Shown piece after piece: positions 1-6,097 of a stretch of DNA of 35,908 nt. Under the pieces are notes generated by a model. It saw only the letters and a list, made by a program, of their open reading frames with translations, was not told the origin of the DNA and did no database searches. Both the position numbers and the translations under genes were made by a program. The DNA is from Phycisphaerales bacterium (lineage in GTDB: Bacteria > Planctomycetota > Phycisphaerae > Tepidisphaerales > Tepidisphaeraceae): contig JANYKD010000492.1 in assembly GCA_025361735.1 (NCBI GenBank), forward strand, positions 1 through 35,908, written 5' to 3'. Position 1 is the first letter of the stretch. The number at the start of each line of letters is the position of its first letter.

Positions 1-96
1 GGTATACCCGGCCACGATCGCCTGCATTCCACAACGTCCACCGCCGTTCCCCCGGCCCTCCCACGCCCACCACGGCGACAGCCGTTCAGCCCAACC

Positions 97-130
97 GAGT
101 TTTCACGGCGGAGTACCGCCCTGAAAACTC
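97..130. terminator. Interrupted hairpin, possible terminator
   Basis: GAGTTTTC (97-104) pairs with GAAAACTC (123-130), and inside it GGCGG (107-111) pairs with CCGCC (116-120) around a short loop. No long T-run follows on either strand, so this may be a structured repeat rather than a terminator. The gene it would serve lies outside the window. Confidence 0.4.
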
Positions 131-495
131 ATAATCGTTCCTGTCGAGTTTTCGGTCAGTTTTATGTCACTTCTTTCGCCCCCTGGCCCGTAGCGATCAG
201 TTCGTAACTGATTGCCAATAAACAATTTGCGAACTATGCCACCGCCCGGCACCGCGCGAATTTGCACCATTTTCGTCTCCCACGTTCTTCACTGGCAACC
301 AACAACTACCAACTGGCAACTACTCCCCGGGACCGAAAAGGACCGGAAAGGACCTAACCGGACCTCTTCTGGACCCTCCTCAAAGGACACTGTTTTCCGG
401 CTCCCGCCGCCACTCCAGATCTTGTAACCATTTGACAAATAATGACTTGTGCTCTCTACGCCCCGCCAAAACAACATTTTCCCAATTCCCACCTT

Positions 496-618
496 GGACC
501 ACCGATCACCGACGACCGACCACCGATCATGACCACAGACTACTGATGACCACGGGCTACGGACTACTGACCACGGACCACTGACTACTGACCACTGACT
601 ACGGACCACTGACTACCG
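496..618. repeat. Degenerate GACCACTGACTAC tandem repeat
   Basis: About 120 bases are built from permutations of GACCAC, GACTAC and GATCAC units, for example GACCACTGACTAC repeated near 573-616. The period is 6-7 bases and decays toward the 5' end, where GACCACCGATC units dominate. Units follow each other without spacers, so it is not CRISPR-like. The open frame on the minus strand here simply encodes the repeat. Confidence 0.85.
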
Positions 619-693
619 TAAGAGATTTCCCAATTGACGCCAACCCCTCCACACCGCAAACTGTCTACCACAGTGCGGCCGTGTCCGCGACCC

Positions 694-728
694 AGGCACG
701 GGCAAGCGTACTTGCCCATGCCACCCCA
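694..728. repeat. Dispersed palindrome, GGGCAAG family, copy 1
   Basis: GGGCAAG (700-706) and CTTGCCC (711-717) form a palindrome around CGTA, followed by a GCCACCC tail. Close relatives lie at 5766-5801 and 33118-33150. The three share the core GCAAG-N-GTACTTGCCC and a CCAC/CACCCAA-type right flank. Confidence 0.6.
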
Positions 729-744
729 GATTCAGAAAGCCGGC

Positions 745-804
745 ACTAACAACTAACAACTAACAACTGGCAACTGGCAACTAACAACCAACAACTATCA
801 ACTC
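745..804. repeat. AACTAACAACT micro-repeat
   Basis: About 60 bases of AACTAACAACT and AACTGGCAACT units, ending roughly 8 bases before the start codon of the gene at 812. A shorter related stretch lies near 296-321. Because it fills the place where a promoter and ribosome binding site would be expected, it probably forms the untranslated leader of that gene. Confidence 0.8.
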
Positions 805-811
805 ATTCCCC

Positions 812-1948
812 ATGAATCACCTAATCACCCTCCTCTTCGTCCTCGCTGTCGCCCTGCCGGCGTTGGCGCAGGATTCGTCGGCACTCATCAACAAGGCCCT
901 GGACGAGAAAGTGAAGCTCGTCCTCGACAAGCCCTTGCCCGAGGCCATGAAGATCATCACCGAGCAGACCGGCGTCCGCCTCAAGGAAAACCCCGCCATC
1001 TGGGAACTTCTTCCCTGGGGCCGGGAAACGTCCATCCAGCTCAAGACCGAGAACGTCACGCTCCGCGAGGCCTTGAATCTCATGGCCGCCCGCGTCGGCC
1101 TGGTGATCCAGCTCCGCGGTGAGTTTGTCGAGTTCGAGCCTTCGCCGGCGCTGGCCCGGCTGGGCCAGCGGGCCAGCCGCGATGAGTTGCGGGCCCTGGA
1201 CATCCTCGCTTCGCAGCCGGCCGGGCTCGGCACCGATCGGCCGACGATCAAGCAGCTTCTCGAAGCCGTCGACCTCAAGCTGTCCCAGGTTCAGGATATT
1301 TCTCTCGCCATCGAGAACCGCATCGTCGACCTGGTGAAGCAGGACCGCACCGTCTTCGTTCCGCGCAATGCCACGCTCATGGAGGCCCTCGAGGCCATCC
1401 CCAAGGAAACCCGCGGCACCTGGTATCCCTGGGGCAAGAACGTCGTCATCGTCGCCAAGGAAGACCGCACGCGGCAGCTCCTGGCCCGGCCGCTGAACAT
1501 GCGCGGCGGCGCCGGCGGGCTGGATGTGATGCAGGTGATCTTGGACATCTCCTCGCGCACCGGCGTGCCGATCGAACTGCAGCCGGGCGTGCTCCAGTCC
1601 CTCCCGGCCGACGCCCGCGTCTTGCGCGGCGCCGATGGCCGCCCGCCCGTCCTCGAAAACGTCCCCGCCCAGCAAATTCTGGACATTATCGCCGCGACCA
1701 CCGGTATTTCCTTCGCCGTGCAGGATGACAGGGTCATCGCCTCGGCCACCGCCGCCGGCAGCGCCGCCCGCGAGCGGGCCATCGGCATTCTCCAACTCGA
1801 CAACGGCCTGCAGATCCTTCTGCCCGCATCCCAGGTCCCGGCCGACGTGCAGGAATACATCCGCCAGAAGACCGCAAAAGAGATCGCCCGCCTGCGACAG
1901 AAGATGGAAGCGGAAGGATTCAAGGCCACGACTCGCCCGGGGAACTAA
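812..1948 (+). CDS. Secreted protein with STN/secretin-N-like repeats
   Basis: A 378-residue protein with a clear signal peptide: a short N-region, a hydrophobic stretch and an ALA cleavage site near residue 19. After it come about three copies of an STN-like fold pattern, in which a short strand is followed by a helix of the type 'LxEALNLMAARxGL' and then two strands ending in a 'VIVA' or 'VIAS' element. They sit at roughly residues 30-105, 175-215 and 225-315. The C-terminus is a charged helix ending in ATTRPGN. STN domains normally belong to secretins and TonB receptors, but no barrel or secretin core follows here, so it is probably a periplasmic adaptor or surface protein. The precise function is unknown. 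No Shine-Dalgarno is visible before ATG 812, but the signal peptide starts there, which supports the choice. Confidence 0.75.
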   Translation: MNHLITLLFVLAVALPALAQDSSALINKALDEKVKLVLDKPLPEAMKIITEQTGVRLKENPAIWELLPWGRETSIQLKTENVTLREALNLMAARVGLVIQLRGEFVEFEPSPALARLGQRASRDELRALDILASQPAGLGTDRPTIKQLLEAVDLKLSQVQDISLAIENRIVDLVKQDRTVFVPRNATLMEALEAIPKETRGTWYPWGKNVVIVAKEDRTRQLLARPLNMRGGAGGLDVMQVILDISSRTGVPIELQPGVLQSLPADARVLRGADGRPPVLENVPAQQILDIIAATTGISFAVQDDRVIASATAAGSAARERAIGILQLDNGLQILLPASQVPADVQEYIRQKTAKEIARLRQKMEAEGFKATTRPGN

Positions 1949-1960
1949 CGCCCCAAGGGC

Positions 1961-2127
1961 GGAAATCCGAATTCCGAAACTCGAATTCCGAATCAAATCC
2001 GAAGCACGAAGCGGCAACTAATTGTGGAGTGGACACCGGCGCGGCCGTTGCTTCTGGTGAAGAAACGACCTTTCGTCATTCGAGTTTGCTGCTTGATTCG
2101 GATTTCGGATTTCGGATTTCGTCATTT
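1961..2127. repeat. Inverted pair of AT-rich CCGAAT/ATTCGG micro-repeats
   Basis: The left arm (about 1961-2013) is made of AATCCGAATTCCGAA-type units. The right arm (about 2089-2127) is made of GATTTCGGATTTCGG units on the opposite strand, so the arms are partly complementary. The spacer (about 2014-2088) shows nothing gene-like. Similar but not identical AT-rich micro-repeats occur at 17441-17477, 17591-17620 and 18556-18603, all between genes. Confidence 0.6.
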
Positions 2128-2146
2128 CCAGACGCCAGCCTGCCTG

Positions 2147-2175
2147 TTGCCAACGCCCCGTCCCTCCTGTATATT
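2147..2175 (+). promoter_or_regulatory. Sigma-70-type promoter of the small basic protein gene
   Basis: TTGCCA (2147-2152) and TATATT (2170-2175) are separated by exactly 17 bases, one mismatch from each consensus box. Predicted transcription would start near 2182, giving a leader of about 50 bases. This is the clearest -35/-10 pair in the window and fits a highly expressed small basic protein. Confidence 0.7.
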
Positions 2176-2184
2176 TCCCGCCCT

Positions 2185-2214
2185 TCCGGTCTGAAAGGCC
2201 GGAGAGTCTTTTTT
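2185..2214 (+). terminator. Leader hairpin with T-run, possible attenuator
   Basis: TCCGG (2185-2189) pairs with CCGGA (2199-2203), and a run of six T lies at 2209-2214. It is inside the predicted leader of the small basic protein gene. The stem is only five base pairs, so attenuation is a weak inference. It could also simply structure the 5' end of the transcript. Confidence 0.3.
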
Positions 2215-2230
2215 ATCGACCGAGGAAACT

Positions 2231-2572
2231 ATGTCGCTGGATCGCAGCCTCAAGAGTGCCAATTTGCTCATCCGTCACCGCAATGTCCTTACGCGCGGCG
2301 AGCGCCTGGACAAGCTCAAGGAAGAGGAGAAGTGGGACGAGAATAAGAGCGTATTCAATCTGCCCAAGGTGGCCCACCGCAAGCTCGTGGTGGCCAAGGT
2401 CGCCAAGGAAGCGGTTGTGCCCGAGGGTGCGGCCGCACCAGGCACCGGTGCCGCTCCCGCAGCAGGTGCTGCTCCCGCGGCCGGCGCCAAGGCTGCCGCC
2501 CCGGCGGCCGGCGCGAAGGCCGCCGCCCCCGCGGCCGGAGCCAAGGCTCCCGCTGCCGGCAAGAAGAAATAA
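2231..2572 (+). CDS. Small basic protein (TIGR04137-like) with Ala/Pro/Lys repeat tail
   Basis: A 113-residue basic protein. Residues 1-50 begin MSLDRSLKSANLLIRHRNVL and match, from memory, the small basic protein family TIGR04137 of Planctomycetes, Verrucomicrobia and Chlamydiae, which is usually only about 50-60 residues long. Its role is not established; nucleic-acid or ribosome association is a common guess from its charge. Here a roughly 50-residue tail follows, made of near-perfect AAPAAGAK octads and ending in KKK, like the lysine/alanine/proline tails of histone-H1-like bacterial proteins. The octads are encoded by a 24-base DNA repeat at about 2479-2551. A GAGGAA ribosome binding site lies about 5 bases before ATG 2231. 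The gene has its own promoter and a strong terminator hairpin, so it is probably monocistronic. Confidence 0.85.
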   Translation: MSLDRSLKSANLLIRHRNVLTRGERLDKLKEEEKWDENKSVFNLPKVAHRKLVVAKVAKEAVVPEGAAAPGTGAAPAAGAAPAAGAKAAAPAAGAKAAAPAAGAKAPAAGKKK

Positions 2573-2601
2573 TCATCGCCCATCGCGATGTTTCGGAATT
2601 C

Positions 2602-2636
2602 AAGGCACGACTGGACCATCGGTCCAGCCGTGCCTT
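2602..2636 (+). terminator. Long hairpin after the small basic protein gene
   Basis: AAGGCACG-A-CTGGACC (2602-2617) pairs with GGTCCAG-C-CGTGCCTT (2621-2636), giving 15 base pairs with one A/C mismatch and a three-base ATC loop. It lies 30 bases after the stop. Only a short T-run follows, so it may work as a terminator or as a 3'-end stabiliser. Confidence 0.65.
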
Positions 2637-2680
2637 GGCGTTTCGTGCGTGGCTTGGGGTCGCGAACCGGGCAGGACGCT

Positions 2681-2864
2681 TGCAGCCCTGGAAGGGCGAC
2701 AAATATTAGCCCATGGCGTCAGCCATGAGGAAATGTACGTTCGGTATTCGATAGCCCTGGGCGAAAGAAGCCTTCTTTCGCCCCTCCGGGGCTTGCTTGG
2801 ACTACGACATATGTCACCCACGGCTTACGCCGTGGGCTAACCTGTATCGCCCCTGTCGGGGCTA
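2681..2864. repeat. Cluster of REP-like palindromes between convergent genes
   Basis: Three kinds of palindrome are packed together. GGGCGAAAGAAG (2759-2770) faces CTTCTTTCGCCC (2772-2783). CCCACGGC (2817-2824) faces GCCGTGGG (2829-2836). GCCCC (2849-2853) faces GGGGC (2858-2862). Degenerate AGCCC-TGG-AGGGC and TTAGCCCATGGC units lie at 2684-2727. 'AGCCC' or 'GGGCTAA' recurs at unit edges. The cluster fills the space between a plus-strand and a minus-strand gene and runs into the msrB stop codon at 2862-2864. I recall similar units in many planctomycete genomes. Confidence 0.7.
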
Positions 2865-3503
2865 AAAGGGCCTCGTCGTGGGTCGGGTGGTCGCCGCGTG
2901 CGAGGCTGCGGGGTCGGCCAGTTTTTTCAAATCATCTGATGTCGTGAACGTCAGCGATTCTGAATTGAGGCAGAAGCGCAGCCCGGTCGGGCGCGGGCCG
3001 TCGTTAAAGACATGGCCGAGGTGGCCGCCACAGCGGGCGCATTCGATCTCGGTGCGGACCATTCCGTAGCTCTCGTCGGTCAGTTCCGCGACATTGCCTT
3101 TGGCGATCGGCTGGAAGAAGCTCGGCCAGCCGGTGCCGGAGTTGAACTTGGCGTCGGATGAGAACAGCGGCAGCCCGCAGCAGATGCAGGTGTAGACACC
3201 CTTCTCGTGATTATCGAGCAGAGTGCCGCAGAAGGCCCGCTCCGTTCCTTTGGAGCGGGCGATCTTGTACTGGTCGGGTGTGAGTTGCGCCTGCCAATCC
3301 TTATCCGACTTGACGACTCTGGGCATCTCGATCGGGCCGACGAGCTTGCCATCGGCATCGAAGACGGACACACGCACCATGGCACCCTCCGCAGTTTTGG
3401 CTTGGGCGGCGGTAACAGTGGGCTGGGACGCCCTTTGTGATATCAGGATCGCCGCCAGCATCCCGACACCCAGCACGATGGTTGTAATCAAACGAGTGGT
3501 CAT
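2862..3503 (-). CDS. msrB: Peptide-methionine (R)-S-oxide reductase, membrane-anchored
   Basis: This 213-residue enzyme reduces methionine R-sulfoxide in proteins. Residues 1-25 form a signal anchor or signal peptide, so it should act on exported proteins outside the cytoplasm. The MsrB domain covers about 62-190. Zinc-type CxxC pairs are C106/C109 and C155/C158, the GTGWPSF motif is at 123-129, the catalytic Cys is C178 in RFCLN, and C92 in AFCGT is placed as the resolving Cys. The tail after 195 is a low-complexity stretch ending [10 protein letters not shown] that is not part of the fold. The thioredoxin-like reductant is not encoded nearby. The gene is convergent with the small basic protein gene, with a REP-like cluster between them. 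Confidence 0.95.
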   Translation of the reverse strand: MTTRLITTIVLGVGMLAAILISQRASQPTVTAAQAKTAEGAMVRVSVFDADGKLVGPIEMPRVVKSDKDWQAQLTPDQYKIARSKGTERAFCGTLLDNHEKGVYTCICCGLPLFSSDAKFNSGTGWPSFFQPIAKGNVAELTDESYGMVRTEIECARCGGHLGHVFNDGPRPTGLRFCLNSESLTFTTSDDLKKLADPAASHAATTRPTTRPF

Positions 3504-3773
3504 ATGAACTCTAACCAGAGTTTAGGCTGAGGTATTCCAAATGAATAGTCAAAGGGAGGCGTAACCGAAGGGATTGAGGCACGAAGGCACGGAGGCACGA
3601 AGTGGAAGAAAGGACGGACGCAGGCGAGAGAGGGCGGAAGTCATCGCGCGCTGCGAAGACACATAAAGTAGGTCCGACGCCCTCGTCGGCCGCTTGGCAC
3701 CAACCGCAGAAGGCCAACGAGGGCGTCAGCCCTACTCATTCGTGACGACTCGCGCCACGCAAGTGCCGTGTGA
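3504..3773. other. Intergenic region with A/G-rich repeats and a REP pair
   Basis: No convincing gene. GGCACGAAGGCACGGAGGCACGAAG, read as three GAGGCACG units, lies near 3576-3601, and a paired palindromic element lies at 3668-3735. A minus-strand open frame at 3511-3717 has no recognisable motif and overlaps the repeats. Confidence 0.5.
3668..3735. repeat. Head-to-head REP pair (BIME-like) with GTAG feet
   Basis: The left unit starts with GTAG (3668-3671), then CCGACG-CCCT-CGTCGG. The right unit is its approximate mirror on the minus strand and ends in CTAC (3732-3735), which is GTAG on that strand. The shared core GACGCCCTCGTCGGCC (3676-3691) and its complement (3712-3727) differ at one base. 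A GTAG foot at the base of a hairpin is the signature of REP elements recognised by TnpA-REP (RAYT) transposases. Confidence 0.65.
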
Positions 3774-4025
3774 TTAACCCTTCTTCGGCCGGGACTGTTT
3801 TCGTGTTGAAGGTCCCACACGATCTGCGTGCATCTTCTCGATCTGCTGTTTGATGCCGTCCAGACTCAGCTTGTCCAGCGATCTGTGCCGTTCTTTTGTG
3901 TAGTCGCCTTTGCCGGGCACGAACTGTTGCATGAACCGTACATATCCCGCGGGGCCGAGTTCTTTCAGCAGCGCGGCATATCCCCTGGTCTTGATCTGAT
4001 CCAACGTCATGTGCATTACACTCAT
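3774..4025 (-). CDS. Small basic protein of unknown function
   Basis: This 83-residue protein has a helical N-terminal part containing TLDQIKTRGYAALLKELGPA and a conserved-looking 'RFMQQF...GKGDYTKERH' segment at about 29-48, then a basic Arg/Lys tail. I recall similar short proteins with 'LGP..RFLQQF..G.GDYT.ERH' next to small toxin-like genes in several phyla, but cannot give a family number. Its start ATG at 4025 overlaps the stop of the preceding 36-codon frame as ATGA, and a 126-residue protein lies further upstream on the same strand, so the three probably form an operon. A second ATG six codons in (MTLDQIK) is an alternative start. An antitoxin-like or accessory role is possible but unproven. 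Confidence 0.6.
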   Translation of the reverse strand: MSVMHMTLDQIKTRGYAALLKELGPAGYVRFMQQFVPGKGDYTKERHRSLDKLSLDGIKQQIEKMHADRVGPSTRKQSRPKKG

Positions 4026-4132
4026 GGTTTCTGCTCCAGCAGCCGGTCCGGCGGGTTGCGCACATCAATCGACAGACGCGACCGGTATCTGGCCGCCTTT
4101 CTCAGGAGCAGGTCGCCGGTACGTAGCAACAC
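4022..4132 (-). CDS. 36-residue small ORF bridging two minus-strand genes
   Basis: A GTG-initiated frame starting MLLRTGDLLLRKAARYRSRL fills the gap between the 126-residue and 83-residue genes. It starts one base after the upstream stop, and its TGA overlaps the next ATG as ATGA. GGAG lies about 12 bases before the GTG. The tight fit and basic, amphipathic composition suggest either a real coupled microprotein or the tail of a shrunken gene. No homolog comes to mind, and chance is not excluded for a frame this short. Confidence 0.35.
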   Translation of the reverse strand: MLLRTGDLLLRKAARYRSRLSIDVRNPPDRLLEQKP

Positions 4133-4133
4133 A

Positions 4134-4514
4134 TCACTTCATCGCTCCATCCTCGGGCGGAGCGGTTTCGCGGGAACACTCAACATGCGCCCATCGGACA
4201 CTCGGCAAAGTGAAGGCAGCATCACATGAGGGATTCCAGACAGCCCAGTCGCTGCCATTTCGGAAAGCATGAACCTCCCAGCCCGTCGCAAGTGCGGTGA
4301 GGATGTTGGTGAACACCGCTTTTGTAGTCACCGCTGGCTGCAGGACGAAGAGCATCTCAAAACAATCGGGTATCTTCCAATATCGTCGCGTATCGGCTTT
4401 GCAGATTCGCCCGTGCTCCGCGAGGACCGCCTTGGCCAGACTGGCAACACGTTCCGCCTCGTGTTCATCCGAAGTATCAACGCAAAGCCGACATATGATC
4501 CGATTGTCGATCAT
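4134..4514 (-). CDS. Unknown 126-residue acidic protein
   Basis: The sequence starts MIDNRIICRLCVDTSDEHEA. It alternates strands and helices: an N-terminal beta strand, a helix (residues ~18-35), a 'YWKIPDCFEMLFVL' strand pair, a helix with 'TNILTALATGW' and a C-terminal 'SDWAVWNP' segment followed by 'VRWAHVE'. There is no signal peptide or membrane segment. The compact ferredoxin-like layout and the Trp-rich C-terminus resemble immunity-type proteins I have seen, but I cannot name a family. It is the first gene of the three-ORF minus-strand cluster and is divergent from the radical SAM gene. No Shine-Dalgarno stands out before ATG 4514. Confidence 0.6.
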   Translation of the reverse strand: MIDNRIICRLCVDTSDEHEAERVASLAKAVLAEHGRICKADTRRYWKIPDCFEMLFVLQPAVTTKAVFTNILTALATGWEVHAFRNGSDWAVWNPSCDAAFTLPSVRWAHVECSRETAPPEDGAMK

Positions 4515-4618
4515 GGGTTACCAGTGTATCAAGCTGTCTGGGTGACGACCAAGGGCCGAAGTTCAGTTCCGGAGCATTCGCTTCAGTGAGCGATGCAAAC
4601 CGTGGGGGAGGCAAAGCG

Positions 4619-4638
4619 CGTCCTGAAGCGGACCCTAC
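4619..4638 (-). repeat. Degenerate REP palindrome with GTAG foot
   Basis: TCC-TGAAGC-GGA followed by CCTAC (4634-4638). Read on the minus strand it starts with GTAG. It matches the element at 14120-14142 except for a lost GC dinucleotide in the left arm and one substitution. It lies between divergent genes. Confidence 0.5.
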
Positions 4639-4673
4639 GCTTCGTTCTCCACAATCGGCAGCGACCAGCCGGC

Positions 4674-4679
4674 TATAAT
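4674..4679 (+). promoter_or_regulatory. Perfect -10 box close to the radical SAM start
   Basis: TATAAT ends two bases before ATG 4681 and eleven before ATG 4690. If it is used, transcription would start near 4686, so the ATG at 4690 would be nearly leaderless. No good -35 box is visible at 16-18 bases. Confidence 0.4.
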
Positions 4680-4680
4680 C

Positions 4681-5757
4681 ATGCGCGCAATGCACTCTGC
4701 CGACAAAACTACTCCCGCCATCAAAGGCCGCGGAACGCCGGAGAATCCGGGGAACCGGTTCGAGCGGCTGGTGGTGATTCCCGATCCGGATGTGCCGCCG
4801 GAAGATCGGCCGGCGGCGAGGACGGAGTTTCTGCGCGATGCCACGCGGTCGGTCATCACGACCAACGACAGCCCGGACATTCCATTTGAGGCGTCGCTCA
4901 ATCCGTATCGCGGATGCGAGCACGGGTGCGTGTACTGCTTCGCGCGCTGCATGCATGAGTTTCTCGGGTTCTCGGCCGGGCTGGATTTCGAAACCAAGAT
5001 CATGGTGAAGACGGATGCGCCGCAACTGCTGCGGAAAGAGTTGTCGGCGCGGTCGTGGAAACCCAAGCGCATCTGCATCGGGACGGCGACCGATCCGTAT
5101 CAGCCGATTGAACGGAAACTCCGGCTGACGCGACGGTGCCTGGAGGTCATGGCCGAGTTTCGCAATCCGTGCAGCATCATCACCAAGAACCAGCTGGTTA
5201 CGCGCGACATCGACATCCTCGCGCAGATGGCAACGCAGGATCTGGTGGCCGTGTATTTGTCGATCACGACGTTGGATGCGAACCTCGTGCGCGAGCTCGA
5301 GCCGCGGACGAGCGTGCCGCGAAACCGACTGGCGGCCATCGAGAAACTCGCGGCCGCCGGTGTCAGCGTAGGGGTGCTGGTTTCGCCGGTGATACCGGGG
5401 CTGACCGACCACGAAGTGGCATCGATCCTGCGGGCGGCGGCCGGGGCCGGGGCGAAATACGCAGGGTTGCAGCCGGTGCGGTTGCCGGGAGCGGTCGAGG
5501 GACTTTTCACGGCCTGGCTGCGGCGGCATCGGCCGGATCGTGCGGAGAAGGTGCTGAACCGCATCCGCGAAATGCACGGCGGCAGTACGAACAGCAGCAG
5601 TTTCGATGTGCGGCGTGAAGGCAGGGGAATCTTCGCCGATCAAGTGCGGGAGTTGTTTGACATCACCTGCAGACAATTGGGATTGGAGGACGGCGGGCCG
5701 GAATTGCGGACGGATTTGTTTCGACGTGTGGAGCGAGGGCAGATGGAGTTGTTTTGA
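4681..5757 (+). CDS. PA0069/Rv2578c-type radical SAM protein
   Basis: This 358-residue radical SAM protein (349 if it starts at ATG 4690) carries the cluster-binding motif CEHGCVYC with C79, C83 and C86, set in 'NPYRGCEHGCVYCFAR', followed by 'GFSAGLDFETKI'. This matches the PA0069-family radical SAM proteins, distant relatives of spore photoproduct lyase whose substrate is not known. Later segments typical of the family include 'IGTATDPYQPIE', 'SITTLD' and 'SPVIPGLTDHE'. The length is normal. It is divergent from the 126-residue gene and is followed at once by an 18-bp perfect hairpin, so it looks monocistronic. The TATAAT just upstream would favour the ATG at 4690 over 4681. Confidence 0.9.
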   Translation: MRAMHSADKTTPAIKGRGTPENPGNRFERLVVIPDPDVPPEDRPAARTEFLRDATRSVITTNDSPDIPFEASLNPYRGCEHGCVYCFARCMHEFLGFSAGLDFETKIMVKTDAPQLLRKELSARSWKPKRICIGTATDPYQPIERKLRLTRRCLEVMAEFRNPCSIITKNQLVTRDIDILAQMATQDLVAVYLSITTLDANLVRELEPRTSVPRNRLAAIEKLAAAGVSVGVLVSPVIPGLTDHEVASILRAAAGAGAKYAGLQPVRLPGAVEGLFTAWLRRHRPDRAEKVLNRIREMHGGSTNSSSFDVRREGRGIFADQVRELFDITCRQLGLEDGGPELRTDLFRRVERGQMELF

Positions 5758-5760
5758 GCA

Positions 5761-5800
5761 TTGGGTGACCGGGGCAAGGGTACTTGCCCCGGTCACCCAA
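5761..5800 (+). terminator. 18-bp perfect hairpin, GGGCAAG repeat copy 2
   Basis: TTGGGTGACCGGGGCAAG (5761-5778) pairs perfectly with the complementary arm at 5783-5800 around GGTA, three bases after the radical SAM stop codon. No T-run follows. Its core is the GGGCAAG-N-GTACTTGCCC palindrome found also at 694-728 and 33118-33150, so a dispersed repeat may have been adopted as a transcript end. Confidence 0.7.
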
Positions 5801-6097
5801 GTAGAAGGCGCGGTCGGTCGTTCTTTTTGGGGTTGTGGGGTAGAGGCGTAAACGAACAAGATTAAGCACGAAGAACACCAGCCGGGACTTTGTGATTGCT
5901 CAGGGCAGGCTTCGGGGGCGCGGTGTGTATCCGGAGAGTCAAGGGAGAGCTACCCGTTGCTCGGCGGAGGAGGCCAAACCCTCACGCGGCGACGCGACGC
6001 GACGAAATCTGATCGCGGAAGTGTTTCGCTCGCCAGGGATGTTTTCTGCGGTTGCCATTTGCTGTATATTTCCGACAACGCTCATCAAGGAGTCGCC
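5801..6097. other. Intergenic region upstream of the DUF1444-like gene
   Basis: Together with the hairpin at 5761-5800 this makes about 340 bases without a credible gene. The open frames across it have low-complexity Arg/Ser-rich translations. TATATT at 6065-6070 is a possible -10 box for the gene starting at 6098, but no matching -35 box is seen. The stretch at 5984-6004 is a GCGACGCGACGCGACG triplet run. Confidence 0.45.

Larger units (their letters stand above)
1..811. other. Gene-free region rich in short repeats
   Basis: I see no credible gene in this 811-base stretch. The open frames here are made of repeats and have repetitive, low-complexity translations. It contains a hairpin at 97-130, a GGACC-rich stretch at about 330-376, a GACCACTGACTAC-type tandem stretch at 496-618, a palindromic dispersed repeat at 694-728 and an AACTAACAACT-type tandem stretch at 745-804. 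No clear -35/-10 pair was found ahead of the gene that begins at 812. Confidence 0.7.

Noticed and set aside
289..609. 106-residue minus-strand frame with WSVV repeats
   Set aside because: It is the translation of the micro-repeats, not a protein.
496..618. Possible CRISPR array
   Set aside because: Units are 6-13 bases, directly adjoining and degenerate, with no spacers.
821..2017. 398-residue minus-strand frame opposite the first gene
   Set aside because: It has no motif, and the plus-strand gene has a signal peptide and repeated domains.
4477..5859. 460-residue minus-strand frame opposite the radical SAM gene
   Set aside because: The opposite strand encodes a complete radical SAM protein with conserved cysteines, while this frame shows no domain.
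6052..6070. TTGCCA and TATATT ahead of the DUF1444-like gene as a promoter
   Set aside because: The spacer is only seven bases, far from the 16-18 expected.
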